20,958 nt of DNA from CALKHQ01 sp050329975 (GCA_050329975.1 JBHJOG010000133.1:1-20958); one strand, 5' to 3'. Shown: positions 7,341-14,575, numbered from the stretch's first letter. A program made the numbers and translations. Notes: generated by a model not told the origin, from the sequence alone.

Positions 7341-8498
7341 CTAGCCGGTCGGGTCCAGCACCGCAGCCGACAGCGGCTCCGCGCCGCCGGCGGTCACGAT
7401 GCTGCTGCGGCCGAGCGTCATCGCCAGGTCGCGGTCGTCGTCGAAGATGATGATGTGGATGAAGAAGGTCATCCCGGCGACGATCTCGGCCGGATTGTCG
7501 CGGTAGAACATCGGCCAGTCCATCCAGGTGGGGGTGAAGGCGATGCCGATGCCGTAGCCGCAGGCGTTCATCCGCCAGCGCGAGAGCCCGGCCTGGTCGA
7601 GCTGGCGGGCGTGCGCGGCGTAGACGTCGCCGGCGGTGCGGCCGGGACGCAGCGCCGCCTCGCAGGCAGGCAGGGTGTCGCGGGCGATGGCAAACAGCTC
7701 GCGCTGGCCGGGTGTCGGGTCCGCCCCGACGGTGAGCGTGCGCATCAGACAGGCGTGGTAGTGGCGGTAGACGCCGGCGAACTCCAGGGTCAGCTGGTCG
7801 CCGGCAGCGAGGGTGCGGCGGCCGGAGGCGTAGCGGCAGAGGCGTGCGCGGGGCCCGGAGCCGATGATGAACTCGTTGCCCGGATAGTCGCCGTCGCCGC
7901 GGAACACCGCGCCCTGCATGGCGGCGAGGACTTCTCCCTCTGAGGCGCCAGGCTTGGCTGCCGCCAGTCCATCCGCCCAGGCCGCATCGGCGAGCCGGGC
8001 GGCCCGGCGGACCATGGCGAGTTCGGCCTCGCTCTTCACCGCGCGCAACCGGGTGACGAGGTCGGAGGCGTCGACCAGGGCGGCGATTCCGCCGGCATGG
8101 GCGTCCAGTCTGCGGCCGGCGGCCGCGGTCAGGCCGTAGCTGTCGTACTCGACCCCCAGCCGCGTGCCGCGGGCGCCTTGCTCGAGCAGGATGTCGGCGA
8201 GGTCGGCCATCGGCTCGGCGTCGTTGCCGTCGGCCCAGACCCGGATGTCGGCGATGATCGAGGTCATCTCCGCCTGCCGCCGGTCTGGCGCCCGGGTGAG
8301 CAGGGTCAGCGCACCGTCGACGCCCAGGTACAGGCACTGCACGAAGCAGAAGCCGAAGCTCTCGTAGCCGGTGAGCCAGGCCATCGTCTCCTGCTTGAAG
8401 GCAAGCAGTCCGTCGAGACCGCGCTCGGCGAGCGCCGCGCGGGTCGCGGCGATGCGGCGCTGGTATTCGCCGTGGTCGAAGGGGAGGGCGGGCGGCAT
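7341..8498 (-). CDS. M24 family 'pita-bread' protein lacking metal ligands (ectoine hydrolase/creatinase-like)
   Basis: The 385-residue product has the two-domain build of the M24B/creatinase superfamily: an N-terminal creatinase-like domain (residues 1-150, with ETMAWLTGYES near 37-47) and a C-terminal pita-bread domain. In true aminopeptidases five residues bind two metal ions. Here all five appear replaced: the DxG position is Glu239 in LEFAGVYRHYH, the second Asp is Cys250, the His is Tyr315 in CGYGIGIAFTPTW, the first Glu is His348 in MTFFIHI, and the last Glu is lost in GRSSIVTAGG. That pattern is known in metal-free relatives such as creatinase and the ectoine hydrolase (DoeA/EutD) group, and GYGIGIAFTPTW resembles the latter. 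It may therefore be a small-molecule amidohydrolase, not a peptidase. No ectoine genes are nearby. The ATG at 8498 begins MPPALPFDHGEY. Confidence 0.87.
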   Translation of the reverse strand: MPPALPFDHGEYQRRIAATRAALAERGLDGLLAFKQETMAWLTGYESFGFCFVQCLYLGVDGALTLLTRAPDRRQAEMTSIIADIRVWADGNDAEPMADLADILLEQGARGTRLGVEYDSYGLTAAAGRRLDAHAGGIAALVDASDLVTRLRAVKSEAELAMVRRAARLADAAWADGLAAAKPGASEGEVLAAMQGAVFRGDGDYPGNEFIIGSGPRARLCRYASGRRTLAAGDQLTLEFAGVYRHYHACLMRTLTVGADPTPGQRELFAIARDTLPACEAALRPGRTAGDVYAAHARQLDQAGLSRWRMNACGYGIGIAFTPTWMDWPMFYRDNPAEIVAGMTFFIHIIIFDDDRDLAMTLGRSSIVTAGGAEPLSAAVLDPTG

Positions 8499-8527
8499 GG
8501 AGGCCTCTCAGGGTCATGGCGGCGGCG

Positions 8528-8574
8528 ATCGGGGCACAGCCTATACCGCCCAGCCGCCACGGCCGCGCCCCGAT
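8528..8574. repeat. Inverted repeat upstream of the M24 gene
   Basis: ATCGGGGC (8528-8535) and GCCCCGAT (8567-8574) are perfect complements with a 31-base loop. Pairing can extend outward through GGCGG and CCGCC past a small bulge. The direct repeat ATACCGCC occurs inside and just after the structure. It sits 30 bases upstream of the M24 start, so it could be a 5'-UTR hairpin or an operator. At this G+C content a chance origin is possible. Confidence 0.35.
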
Positions 8575-8697
8575 ACCGCCGCATAGCAAATACTTAGCAA
8601 GAGCTGAGCCTTCATTTAGCGGGCGTCCGACCGGCAAAGCCCTCATGTACCCCGCCGACGCCGAACATGGCGCGACAACCCCAGGGGAACACGAGAC

Positions 8698-8814
8698 ATG
8701 AGCACCGGTCGTCTCGATATCTATGGCCCTGTCCACAAGGCTGTTCACATGCTGATGGGCGAGACGCTCACCGCCGGTCAGTCGAGAGTGATTGCGGAGA
8801 TTTGGCGGCCGTAG
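8698..8814 (+). pseudogene. Truncated N-terminal fragment of a hemerythrin-like (HHE) protein
   Basis: A plus-strand ORF starts at an ATG with AGGGGA about 9 bases upstream and encodes 38 residues. The first 25 contain DIYGPVHKAVHMLMGETL, which resembles from memory the first helix of alphaproteobacterial hemerythrin-type proteins (DxYxPVHKALR pattern). The rest lacks any family resemblance because from 8778 on the sequence is the antisense of the pgeF 3' end, and a TAG stops it at 8812. The resemblance therefore ends exactly where pgeF begins. I infer a gene whose 5' end survived a deletion or rearrangement. It could instead be a real small protein; the motif match is short. Confidence 0.4.
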
Positions 8815-9551
8815 TCCGGCTCGCCCTTGTGGGTGGCGCGGCGGAAGCTGAACAGCCGTTCGGGGTCCGAGTAGGTGTCATGGTCCAGCCGCTCGACCGA
8901 AGCCAGACCCAGCGGGACCAGCCGGCTGGCGAGATAGCCCGCAAGGTCGAACTGCCGGCGTTGCGGATTGGCGCCAGAACGAAAGAATCTTTCCGTATCA
9001 GGGAATTCTAGGACGAAGCTATCATAGAACGTGAGATCGACTTCGTAGGATGCGAGGCCGATTGCGGGTCCGATGACGGCGCGGATGCGACTGCGGTCGG
9101 CGCCCAGCGATTCCATCCGGGCTACTGTCGCCTCGGCAATGCCGGCCTTGGCGCCGCGCCAGCCGGCATGCGCCGCCCCGATCACGCGGGCCTGCCCGTC
9201 GGCGAACAGGATCGGCGCGCAGTCGGCAGTCATGATGCCGAGCACGACACCGGGGAGCCGGGTGGCGAGGCCGTCGGCGCGCGGGGCGGCGTCCCAGCGC
9301 CAGGGCGCGGCGACACTGACGGCCACGCCGCTGTGCACCTGGTGGACCGTGACGATGTCGCTCTCCGCCCTGGCCAGCGCGGCGGCGGCGCGGGTCCGGT
9401 TCTCGCGCACCGCTTCGCGATCGTCGCCGGAGCCGTAGCCGCAATTGAGCCCGGCGTAGATCCCGCCGCTGACCCCGCCGGTGCGGGTGAAGAAGCCATG
9501 GCGGATACCGGGCAAGGCGCTCAGCCCCGCAGCGCAGACCGGCACGGCCAT
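8778..9551 (-). CDS. pgeF: Peptidoglycan editing factor PgeF (YfiH/DUF152, multicopper-oxidase-like fold)
   Basis: PgeF removes wrongly incorporated L-Ser from UDP-MurNAc and so keeps cell-wall precursors correct; family members were formerly called laccase-like or polyphenol oxidases and also act on purine nucleosides. The 257 residues carry the zinc-site pattern: His73 in TVHQVHSG, Cys111 in MTADCAPIL and His128 in AAHAGWRG. FFTRTGGVSGGIYAGLN near the start and GPAIGLASYEVD are also diagnostic. The ATG at 9551 lies 3 bases after the methyltransferase stop, so it is the last gene of the hldD, lgt, methyltransferase, pgeF operon. Its C-terminus is complete (GRQISAITLD) and overlaps the antisense hemerythrin-like fragment. 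Confidence 0.95.
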   Translation of the reverse strand: MAVPVCAAGLSALPGIRHGFFTRTGGVSGGIYAGLNCGYGSGDDREAVRENRTRAAAALARAESDIVTVHQVHSGVAVSVAAPWRWDAAPRADGLATRLPGVVLGIMTADCAPILFADGQARVIGAAHAGWRGAKAGIAEATVARMESLGADRSRIRAVIGPAIGLASYEVDLTFYDSFVLEFPDTERFFRSGANPQRRQFDLAGYLASRLVPLGLASVERLDHDTYSDPERLFSFRRATHKGEPDYGRQISAITLD

Positions 9552-9554
9552 CGG

Positions 9555-10643
9555 CTACTGGAATCCGGGAGTCGGGCCGAGCGACGGGTGGACGATGGCA
9601 AGCACCTGGAACAGGCTGCCCATATCCTCCTCGTCGATCAGGCGATAGGCGCCGGCGCGCAGGCTGTCGACATGGTCCGGGTTCGCCCTGATCAATGCCT
9701 CCAGGCGTTCGGCCAGGCCCAGGTTGAGCAGGAACCGGCCCTGGTCGAGGGCGCCGTCGATCCGGCATCCGGACTCGGCGGCGCTGCGCGCCAACGCGCC
9801 GAAATCGACATGGGTGGTGATGTCGGCAACGCCGGGCTGGGCATAGACGTCCGCGTGGTCGTGGCCGCGGACCGACTGAAGGGTGCTGCCGACTCCGCCG
9901 CCGCGATGGCCGTAGTCGACCACCAGCGCCGCACCGCCGTCAGCCGCGATTCGCTCGCCGAGTGCGAGCGCACAGGCATTGCGCTCCGGCGCGTGCTCGA
10001 TGACGATCGTCGGCGGGATTCGGTGATAGATCGGATGCAGGTCACGACCGGCATCGTAGTCCAGGTCGCGCCAGCGGCCGAACAGGCGCTCGCCGGCATC
10101 GACGACCACGAACTGCTCCTGCCAGCCGCGGCCGAACCGGCGCAGCTGTCGGATCGGCAGCGCATCGAAGAACTCGTTGGCGACCGCGACCATCGGGCCG
10201 CGCGGTACGTCGTCCAGACTCTCGTGCCAGGTCGGGGCGTAATGACCGAGCCGGGCCCGCTGGTCGGCGCGCAAGGTGACGCTGGTCTCCACCAGGTGCA
10301 GCCGGGCGGCAGCGCGGAACTCGGGGCTCGCCTGGCCGGCGGCGCGCAGGCCATCCTCCATCAGCACACCTCGGCCCGGGCCCAGCTCGACCAGCAGGAA
10401 AGGATCGGGCCGCCCCATCGCCAGCCAGCGGTCGACACTCCACAGGCCGATCAGCTCACCGAAGATCTGGCTGACTTCCGGCGCGGTGATGAAGTCGCCG
10501 GCGGCCCCGATCGGAGCGGCGGTGACGTAGTAGCCATGCTCAGGGTCGGTCAGCGCCATCCGGATGAAGGCATCCAGCCGCAGCGGTCCGTCCTTGCGGA
10601 TCTGGGCGATCATCTTCCCGGCAAGCGGTGTCACGGCTGCCAT
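9555..10643 (-). CDS. Class I SAM-dependent methyltransferase, NDUFAF7/MidA family (COG1565)
   Basis: Mitochondrial NDUFAF7 methylates an arginine of the complex I subunit NDUFS2 during assembly; the bacterial orthologue may do the same on NuoD, but this is inference. The 362-residue product shows the family opening (PLRLDAFIRMALTDPEHGYY), the conserved GDFITAPEVSQIFGELIG, and SAM motif I in LVELGPGRGVLM. Later come VANEFFDALPIRQ and LVVDYGHRG, both family hallmarks. An open frame extends to 11006 inside lgt, but the ATG at 10643 gives the proper N-terminus (MAAVTPLAGKMIAQI) and begins 10 bases after the lgt stop. The order lgt, this gene, pgeF recurs in alphaproteobacteria as I recall. Confidence 0.93.
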   Translation of the reverse strand: MAAVTPLAGKMIAQIRKDGPLRLDAFIRMALTDPEHGYYVTAAPIGAAGDFITAPEVSQIFGELIGLWSVDRWLAMGRPDPFLLVELGPGRGVLMEDGLRAAGQASPEFRAAARLHLVETSVTLRADQRARLGHYAPTWHESLDDVPRGPMVAVANEFFDALPIRQLRRFGRGWQEQFVVVDAGERLFGRWRDLDYDAGRDLHPIYHRIPPTIVIEHAPERNACALALGERIAADGGAALVVDYGHRGGGVGSTLQSVRGHDHADVYAQPGVADITTHVDFGALARSAAESGCRIDGALDQGRFLLNLGLAERLEALIRANPDHVDSLRAGAYRLIDEEDMGSLFQVLAIVHPSLGPTPGFQ

Positions 10644-10653
10644 GGCCTGCCGC

Positions 10654-11466
10654 CTATTTGGCGTCTGCCGGCACCGGCCGGCGGATCCGCGCATTGGCGA
10701 TGAGGCCGAGGCCGACCAGCACCATCGGCAGGGACAGGATCTGGCCCATCGTGATGGCCTGGCCGATGATGAAGCCGAGATGGGCGTCCGGCTCCCGGAA
10801 CAGTTCGCCGACGATTCGCGCGATCCCATAGCCGGCAAGGAAGGCGCCCGCGATGGTACCGGGGCGTCGCCAGGCGTCGGTCCGGGTGCGCAGGATCCAC
10901 AGCAGCGCGAACACGACCAAGCCTTCCAGCGCCGCCTGGTAGAGCTGGCTCGGATGGCGCACAAGCTGCTCTGGATCGCAGGTGAAGACCATGCCCCAGG
11001 CCACATCGGTCGGGCGTCCCCACAGCTCGCCGTTGATGAAGTTGGCGATCCGGCCGAAGAACAGGCCGATCGGGACAGCGCAGCAGATGATGTCGCCCAG
11101 CCGGAGCAGCGGCAGCTTGCGGACCAGAGCGAAGACGATGATCGCCGCGATGACCCCGAGCATGCCGCCGTGGAACGACATGCCGCCGGTCCACAGCATC
11201 GGGATCTCGGCCAGGTTCTCCAGATAGTATTCCGGTTTGTAGAACAGCACGTAGCCCAGGCGCCCGCCGAGGATGACGCCCAGCGCCGCCCAGACGAAGA
11301 AATCGTCCACGTCGCGCGTGGTCATGAAGGTGGGCGGGCGCTTCGACAGGTAGACGACGAAGCGCCAGCCGATGATCAGGCTGACCACATAGGCCAGCGC
11401 ATACCAGGTGATCTGGAAGAAGCCGAGATCGAGGGCGACCGGGTCGATCACACCGCAATGCATCAT
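10654..11466 (-). CDS. lgt: Prolipoprotein diacylglyceryl transferase
   Basis: Lgt is an inner-membrane enzyme that moves diacylglycerol from phosphatidylglycerol to the lipobox cysteine of prolipoproteins, the first step of lipoprotein maturation. The 270-residue product has about seven hydrophobic segments. The signature GRIANFINGELWGR is present, with the essential Arg and Asn residues, as are MSFHGGMLG (conserved HGG) and HPSQLYQAALEG. The N-terminus (ALDLGFFQITWYALAY) is normal. Two consecutive ATG codons (11466 and 11463) could start it, with GGGGGCGAG upstream. It begins 33 bases after hldD and is followed by the methyltransferase. A lipoprotein substrate candidate lies at 15924-16571. 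Confidence 0.97.
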   Translation of the reverse strand: MMHCGVIDPVALDLGFFQITWYALAYVVSLIIGWRFVVYLSKRPPTFMTTRDVDDFFVWAALGVILGGRLGYVLFYKPEYYLENLAEIPMLWTGGMSFHGGMLGVIAAIIVFALVRKLPLLRLGDIICCAVPIGLFFGRIANFINGELWGRPTDVAWGMVFTCDPEQLVRHPSQLYQAALEGLVVFALLWILRTRTDAWRRPGTIAGAFLAGYGIARIVGELFREPDAHLGFIIGQAITMGQILSLPMVLVGLGLIANARIRRPVPADAK

Positions 11467-11499
11467 GAAGTCTCGCCCCCGTTGCCTCCGCCGTCCGGG

Positions 11500-12486
11500 C
11501 TACCGGTACGGGTCGTCGGCCTCCAGATGGCCGCAGACATAAGCCTTCACGCCATCTTCGAGGCTGGTGAAGGCGCGTTGATAGCCGGCACCGCGCAGCC
11601 TGTCCATGGCGGCCTTGGTAAAATACTGGTAGCGGTCCCGGATCGGGAGCGGCATGTCGACGTAGTCGATCCGCACCGGCTCGCCGATCGCGGCGAACAC
11701 GGCCTCTGCGAGCTCGGCGAAACTCCGGTCCGTCCCGGTGCCCAGGTTGAACAGGCCGCAGACGTCCGGATTGTCCAGCAGCCACAGCATCGCCGCGACG
11801 CAGTCATCCACCGCTACGAAGTCACGCCGCTGTCCGCCGTCGGCGATGCCCTCGCGGTGGGACTTGAACAGCGTGCAGCGTCCGGTGTCCCGGATCTGGC
11901 TGTGGACCCGGCGGACGACGCTGATCATGTCGCCCTTGTGGTACTCGTTCGGGCCGTAGACGTTGAAGAACTTGAGGCCGGCCCATTGCGGCGGACGTGG
12001 CCGGTCCTCGGCGACATGCCTGGCGACGATCCTGTCGAACGCATGCTTGCTCCAGCCATAGGCGTTCAACGGCCGCAGCCGGGCAAGCGCCGCGCATGAG
12101 CCGTCGTCGTCGAACCCCGCCGCGCCGTCGCCGTAGGTGGCTGCGGACGACGCATAGATGAAGGGCACCTGGGTCTCGGCGCACCAGTCCCACAGCGCCA
12201 GGCTCAGGATCAGGTTGGTGCGGACGATCAGATCGGCATCCGTCTCCGTCGTCGCCGAGATCGCCCCGAGGTGAAGGACGGCGTCGATCGCGCCCTGCTG
12301 GTGGCTCAGGAAGCCGGCCAGGTCCTCCGGAGGCACGAACTGCGCGATCTCCCGCTTGGCGATGTTGCGCCATTTGTCGCCGTGGCCGAGCCGATCGCAG
12401 ACGGCGAGGTTGCTGTGACCCCGCTGTTCCAGCGCGGCCAGCAGGTTCGAGCCGATGAATCCGGCGCCGCCGGTGACGAGGATCAA
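11500..12486 (-). CDS. hldD: ADP-L-glycero-D-manno-heptose 6-epimerase
   Basis: HldD (RfaD/GmhD) makes ADP-L-glycero-D-manno-heptose for the inner core of lipopolysaccharide. It is an extended short-chain dehydrogenase of 328 residues. Visible motifs are the NADP-binding TGGAGFIGSN (5-14), YASSAATYGDG (111-121), the catalytic Tyr143 and Lys147 in NAYGWSKHAFD, and the diagnostic FFNVYGPNEYHKGDM. The start used here is a TTG at 12486, needed to keep ILVTGGAGFIG. Its own ribosome binding site is weak; a good GGGAG belongs to an overlapping mini-ORF whose TGA overlaps this TTG. hldD heads the operon with lgt and is not in an LPS cluster. It is divergent from ubiK across 159 bases. Confidence 0.94.
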   Translation of the reverse strand: MILVTGGAGFIGSNLLAALEQRGHSNLAVCDRLGHGDKWRNIAKREIAQFVPPEDLAGFLSHQQGAIDAVLHLGAISATTETDADLIVRTNLILSLALWDWCAETQVPFIYASSAATYGDGAAGFDDDGSCAALARLRPLNAYGWSKHAFDRIVARHVAEDRPRPPQWAGLKFFNVYGPNEYHKGDMISVVRRVHSQIRDTGRCTLFKSHREGIADGGQRRDFVAVDDCVAAMLWLLDNPDVCGLFNLGTGTDRSFAELAEAVFAAIGEPVRIDYVDMPLPIRDRYQYFTKAAMDRLRGAGYQRAFTSLEDGVKAYVCGHLEADDPYR

Positions 12487-12503
12487 GGCTGGCTGCGGTG
12501 CAT
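12483..12503 (-). CDS. Six-codon mini-ORF overlapping the hldD start
   Basis: ATG at 12503 opens MHRSQP and stops at TGA 12485-12483, which overlaps the hldD TTG as TTGA. GGGAG lies 5 bases before this ATG, far better than anything in front of the TTG. It could deliver ribosomes to hldD by reinitiation. Alternatively a single-base indel (real or a sequencing error) separates this ATG from the hldD frame. Confidence 0.4.
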   Translation of the reverse strand: MHRSQP

Positions 12504-12645
12504 GGCCGCTCCCGTGGTCCGCCGGCGGGGAAAGCCCTTGGCGTTGCGTCCGGCGGTGATACCTTGTGTGGCAGATGCCGACAAGTCGGGCCGCGCGGTG
12601 GCTGCAGGACAGGGTCGGCGCATTTCAATCGGACGGAGGCCAGGC

Positions 12646-12963
12646 ATGCGCGGCGACCCACGGCTGATCGACGACCTCTCCCGGCTGGCGAGCGGTGCCG
12701 TCGGCACCCTCAACACCATGCGGGCCGAGGCGCGCGAGCAGGTTCGCAGCCGCATGCGCCGCGCGCTCGGTGGTGTCGACGACGCGTCGCTGCGCGAACA
12801 GGTGGCTGCGGCGCTCGAGCTCGCCGCCAACGCGCGCGCCGAGCAGGAGAAGCTGCAGGAGCGCGTGGACGCGCTCGAGGCGCGCCTCGCCAGGCTGGAG
12901 ACCCCGACGCCGGCCGCGAAGCGCAAGCCGCGCTCGGACCTGGACGGCAAGAAGATCGCCTGA
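12646..12963 (+). CDS. ubiK: UbiK/BMFP-family accessory factor
   Basis: UbiK (formerly YqiC) binds the Ubi metabolon and assists ubiquinone synthesis; members are short trimeric coiled coils with membrane-fusogenic activity in vitro. The 105-residue product fits: a helical amphipathic N-terminus (LIDDLSRLASGAVGTLNTMR), then a heptad-rich segment at about 55-88 (LELAANARAEQEKLQERV, continuing to LEARLARLE) and a basic Ala/Pro tail. The open frame runs much further upstream, but the ATG at 12646 starts the family homology and has GGAGG 7 bases before it. The gene converges on the MocR gene with only 4 bases between stops, leaving no room for a terminator. In several alphaproteobacteria it lies next to lgt; here hldD lies between. 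Confidence 0.88.
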   Translation: MRGDPRLIDDLSRLASGAVGTLNTMRAEAREQVRSRMRRALGGVDDASLREQVAAALELAANARAEQEKLQERVDALEARLARLETPTPAAKRKPRSDLDGKKIA

Positions 12964-12967
12964 ACCC

Positions 12968-14476
12968 TCAGATCACCGGCAGCGCCGCCCGGCTGTTCTG
13001 GCGGAGCATGTCGGCGAGGATCGACAGGCCGTGGCGGACATCGTCGTCGTTGGCCGGCCCGTTCAGGCACAGCCGCACCGCGTTCATCGGCACCGAGGAG
13101 CCGCTGGCATCGCCGCGGCCCGGCGGGTTGACGTGGAAGGCGTCGCCGGGCGTCAGCGCGACTCCGCGGCTGCGGATCGCCGAGACGAACTCATGCATGC
13201 GCCACGGCTCCGGCAGGGGCAGCCAGATATGGAACGCACGCCCATGTCCCGAGTTGGCGGGCCTGTACAGGTGGCCGAGAACGGCGTCGGCCAGGCGCTG
13301 GCGGCGCATTGCCGTGGCGCGCTGACGTTCCGCGGCTTCTTCGGCAAGGCCGCTGTCGATCAGGTGCATCGCCAGCTCGTTCTGCAGCGGCGCGCTCATC
13401 AGGATGGTGGTCCTGAGCGCGGCGTTGATGCCCGGCATCACCGACTCGGGACCGAGCACGAAACCGACGCGCAGACCTGGAGCGACCGCTTTCGAAAGGC
13501 TGGACACGTAGACGGTGCGGTCTGGGGCGAAGGCGCGGATCGGCGGCGGCGAATCGGGTGCCAGGAAGCCGTAAACGTCGTCCTCGACCAGGAAGACGTC
13601 GTGCCTGCGGGCGATCGCACCCAGCCGCTCGCGGCGCGACTCCGACAGCACCGCGGTCGTCGGGTTATGCATTGTGGGCATGAGATAGGCTGCGGTCGGC
13701 CGGTAGCGGATGCAGGCTTCCTCGAATGCTTCCGGAATCACGCCGTCCTGGTCCATCGCCACGCCCTGGGCGCGCAGGCCGCGCATCCACGCGTAGGAGA
13801 CCATTCCCGGCCATGACAGCGCCTCGCAGAGCACGGTATCCCCGGGGCGGGTGAGCGCCGAGAACACCGACGTCAGCCCGCCCTGGCAGCCGGGCGTCAC
13901 CAGCAGCTGGTCGGACTGGGCGTCGACGCCGCGGGCCTTCAGCCAGCGCGCCGCGGCGGCGCGGTGCTCCGGCCTGCCGCCGGCATGGGCGTAGTTGACC
14001 AGCGCCTCAAGCCGGCCGCGATCACCGACCATCGTCAAGGCTTGGCCCATCATCGCCGCCATGCCGTCCGATGACGGATAGTTCGGCGCCAGGTCGATGG
14101 CTTCCACCGAATCGCCGTGGGCCGCGAACCAGTTGAGCGTCGGATCCATCCGTTCCGGATTCATCGCCCCCGGGTAGCGATGCGATGCCTCGAGGCCGGG
14201 GACCGCCTCGGCGCGCGGCGCCTGTCCCGGCCGCAGATCCGCGACATAGGTCCCGCGTCCGACCTGCCCGTTGACCAGGCCGCGCCGCCCGGCCTCCGCA
14301 TAGGCCCGGCCGATGGTGCCGACGGTGACGCCCAGGGCCCAGGCGAGATCCCGCTGGGGCGGTAGCCGGTCGCCGGTCTTGATGCGGCTGTCGGCGATAT
14401 CGCGCTCCAGGGCGTCGGCGATGGCGAGATAGCGCGGACCGCGCAGGCCCGCCAGATCGGGCAGCCAAATTGTCAT
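12968..14476 (-). CDS. MocR-type transcriptional regulator (GntR HTH fused to class I aminotransferase domain)
   Basis: MocR proteins are dimeric PLP-binding transcription factors, a GntR winged helix joined to an aminotransferase fold. The 502 residues show the GntR domain at about 13-80 (YLAIADALERDIADSRIKTG, DRLPPQRDLAWALGVTVGTI). A linker leads to the aminotransferase domain (about 125-490), with PLP contacts Asn271 (MHNPTT), Asp300 and Tyr302 (VEDDVYGF) and the Schiff-base Lys329 in SSLSKAVAPGLR. All key residues are intact, so it binds PLP and may retain catalysis. The start is the ATG at 14476 (MTIWLPDLAG); an upstream in-frame ATG at 14512 would lie inside the promoter. There is no Shine-Dalgarno. 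Known relatives include PdxR, GabR, TauR and EhuR-like regulators; the target here is unknown. Repeated sites in its own upstream region suggest autoregulation and control of the divergent DUF1127/Ada pair. Confidence 0.93.
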   Translation of the reverse strand: MTIWLPDLAGLRGPRYLAIADALERDIADSRIKTGDRLPPQRDLAWALGVTVGTIGRAYAEAGRRGLVNGQVGRGTYVADLRPGQAPRAEAVPGLEASHRYPGAMNPERMDPTLNWFAAHGDSVEAIDLAPNYPSSDGMAAMMGQALTMVGDRGRLEALVNYAHAGGRPEHRAAAARWLKARGVDAQSDQLLVTPGCQGGLTSVFSALTRPGDTVLCEALSWPGMVSYAWMRGLRAQGVAMDQDGVIPEAFEEACIRYRPTAAYLMPTMHNPTTAVLSESRRERLGAIARRHDVFLVEDDVYGFLAPDSPPPIRAFAPDRTVYVSSLSKAVAPGLRVGFVLGPESVMPGINAALRTTILMSAPLQNELAMHLIDSGLAEEAAERQRATAMRRQRLADAVLGHLYRPANSGHGRAFHIWLPLPEPWRMHEFVSAIRSRGVALTPGDAFHVNPPGRGDASGSSVPMNAVRLCLNGPANDDDVRHGLSILADMLRQNSRAALPVI

Positions 14477-14575
14477 GGTGACAATATTAGCTTTGACACC
14501 ATCGGATGGCAAGGCAATCCTGCATTGTCACCATATTGCTGCGTTGCCCGGGCCAATTGTACCTATTGATACCAT
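14469..14575. promoter_or_regulatory. Predicted MocR operator array
   Basis: Three direct copies of a decamer occur: TTGACACCAT (14493-14502), TTGTCACCAT (14525-14534) and TTGATACCAT (14566-14575). A fourth copy is inverted, ATGGTGACAA (14475-14484), the exact complement of the second. The inverted copy forms half of a 17-bp palindrome, ATTGTCA-TGG-TGACAAT (14469-14485), covering the predicted transcription and translation start. Starts of the direct copies are 32 and 41 bases apart, near three and four helical turns, so they face the same side of the DNA. Direct and inverted half-sites of this kind are known for MocR regulators. Binding by this particular protein is inferred from position. 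Confidence 0.6.
14484..14512 (-). promoter_or_regulatory. Sigma70-type promoter of the MocR gene, predicted leaderless
   Basis: On the minus strand, TTGCCA (14512-14507) is followed by a 17-base spacer and TAATAT (14489-14484), one of the best matches to consensus in the window. Only 7 bases separate the -10 box from the ATG at 14476, so transcription should begin at or next to the A of the start codon. That explains why the gene has no ribosome binding site. Confidence 0.6.

Noticed and set aside
9168..12099. Two long plus-strand open frames (9168-10703 and 10564-12099) over pgeF, methyltransferase, lgt and hldD
   Set aside because: Each crosses real gene boundaries on the opposite strand and lacks any motif; they are G+C-driven open frames.
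14477..14512. MocR start at the in-frame ATG at 14512
   Set aside because: The twelve extra codons would run through the -35/-10 promoter and operator and add no GntR-like residues.
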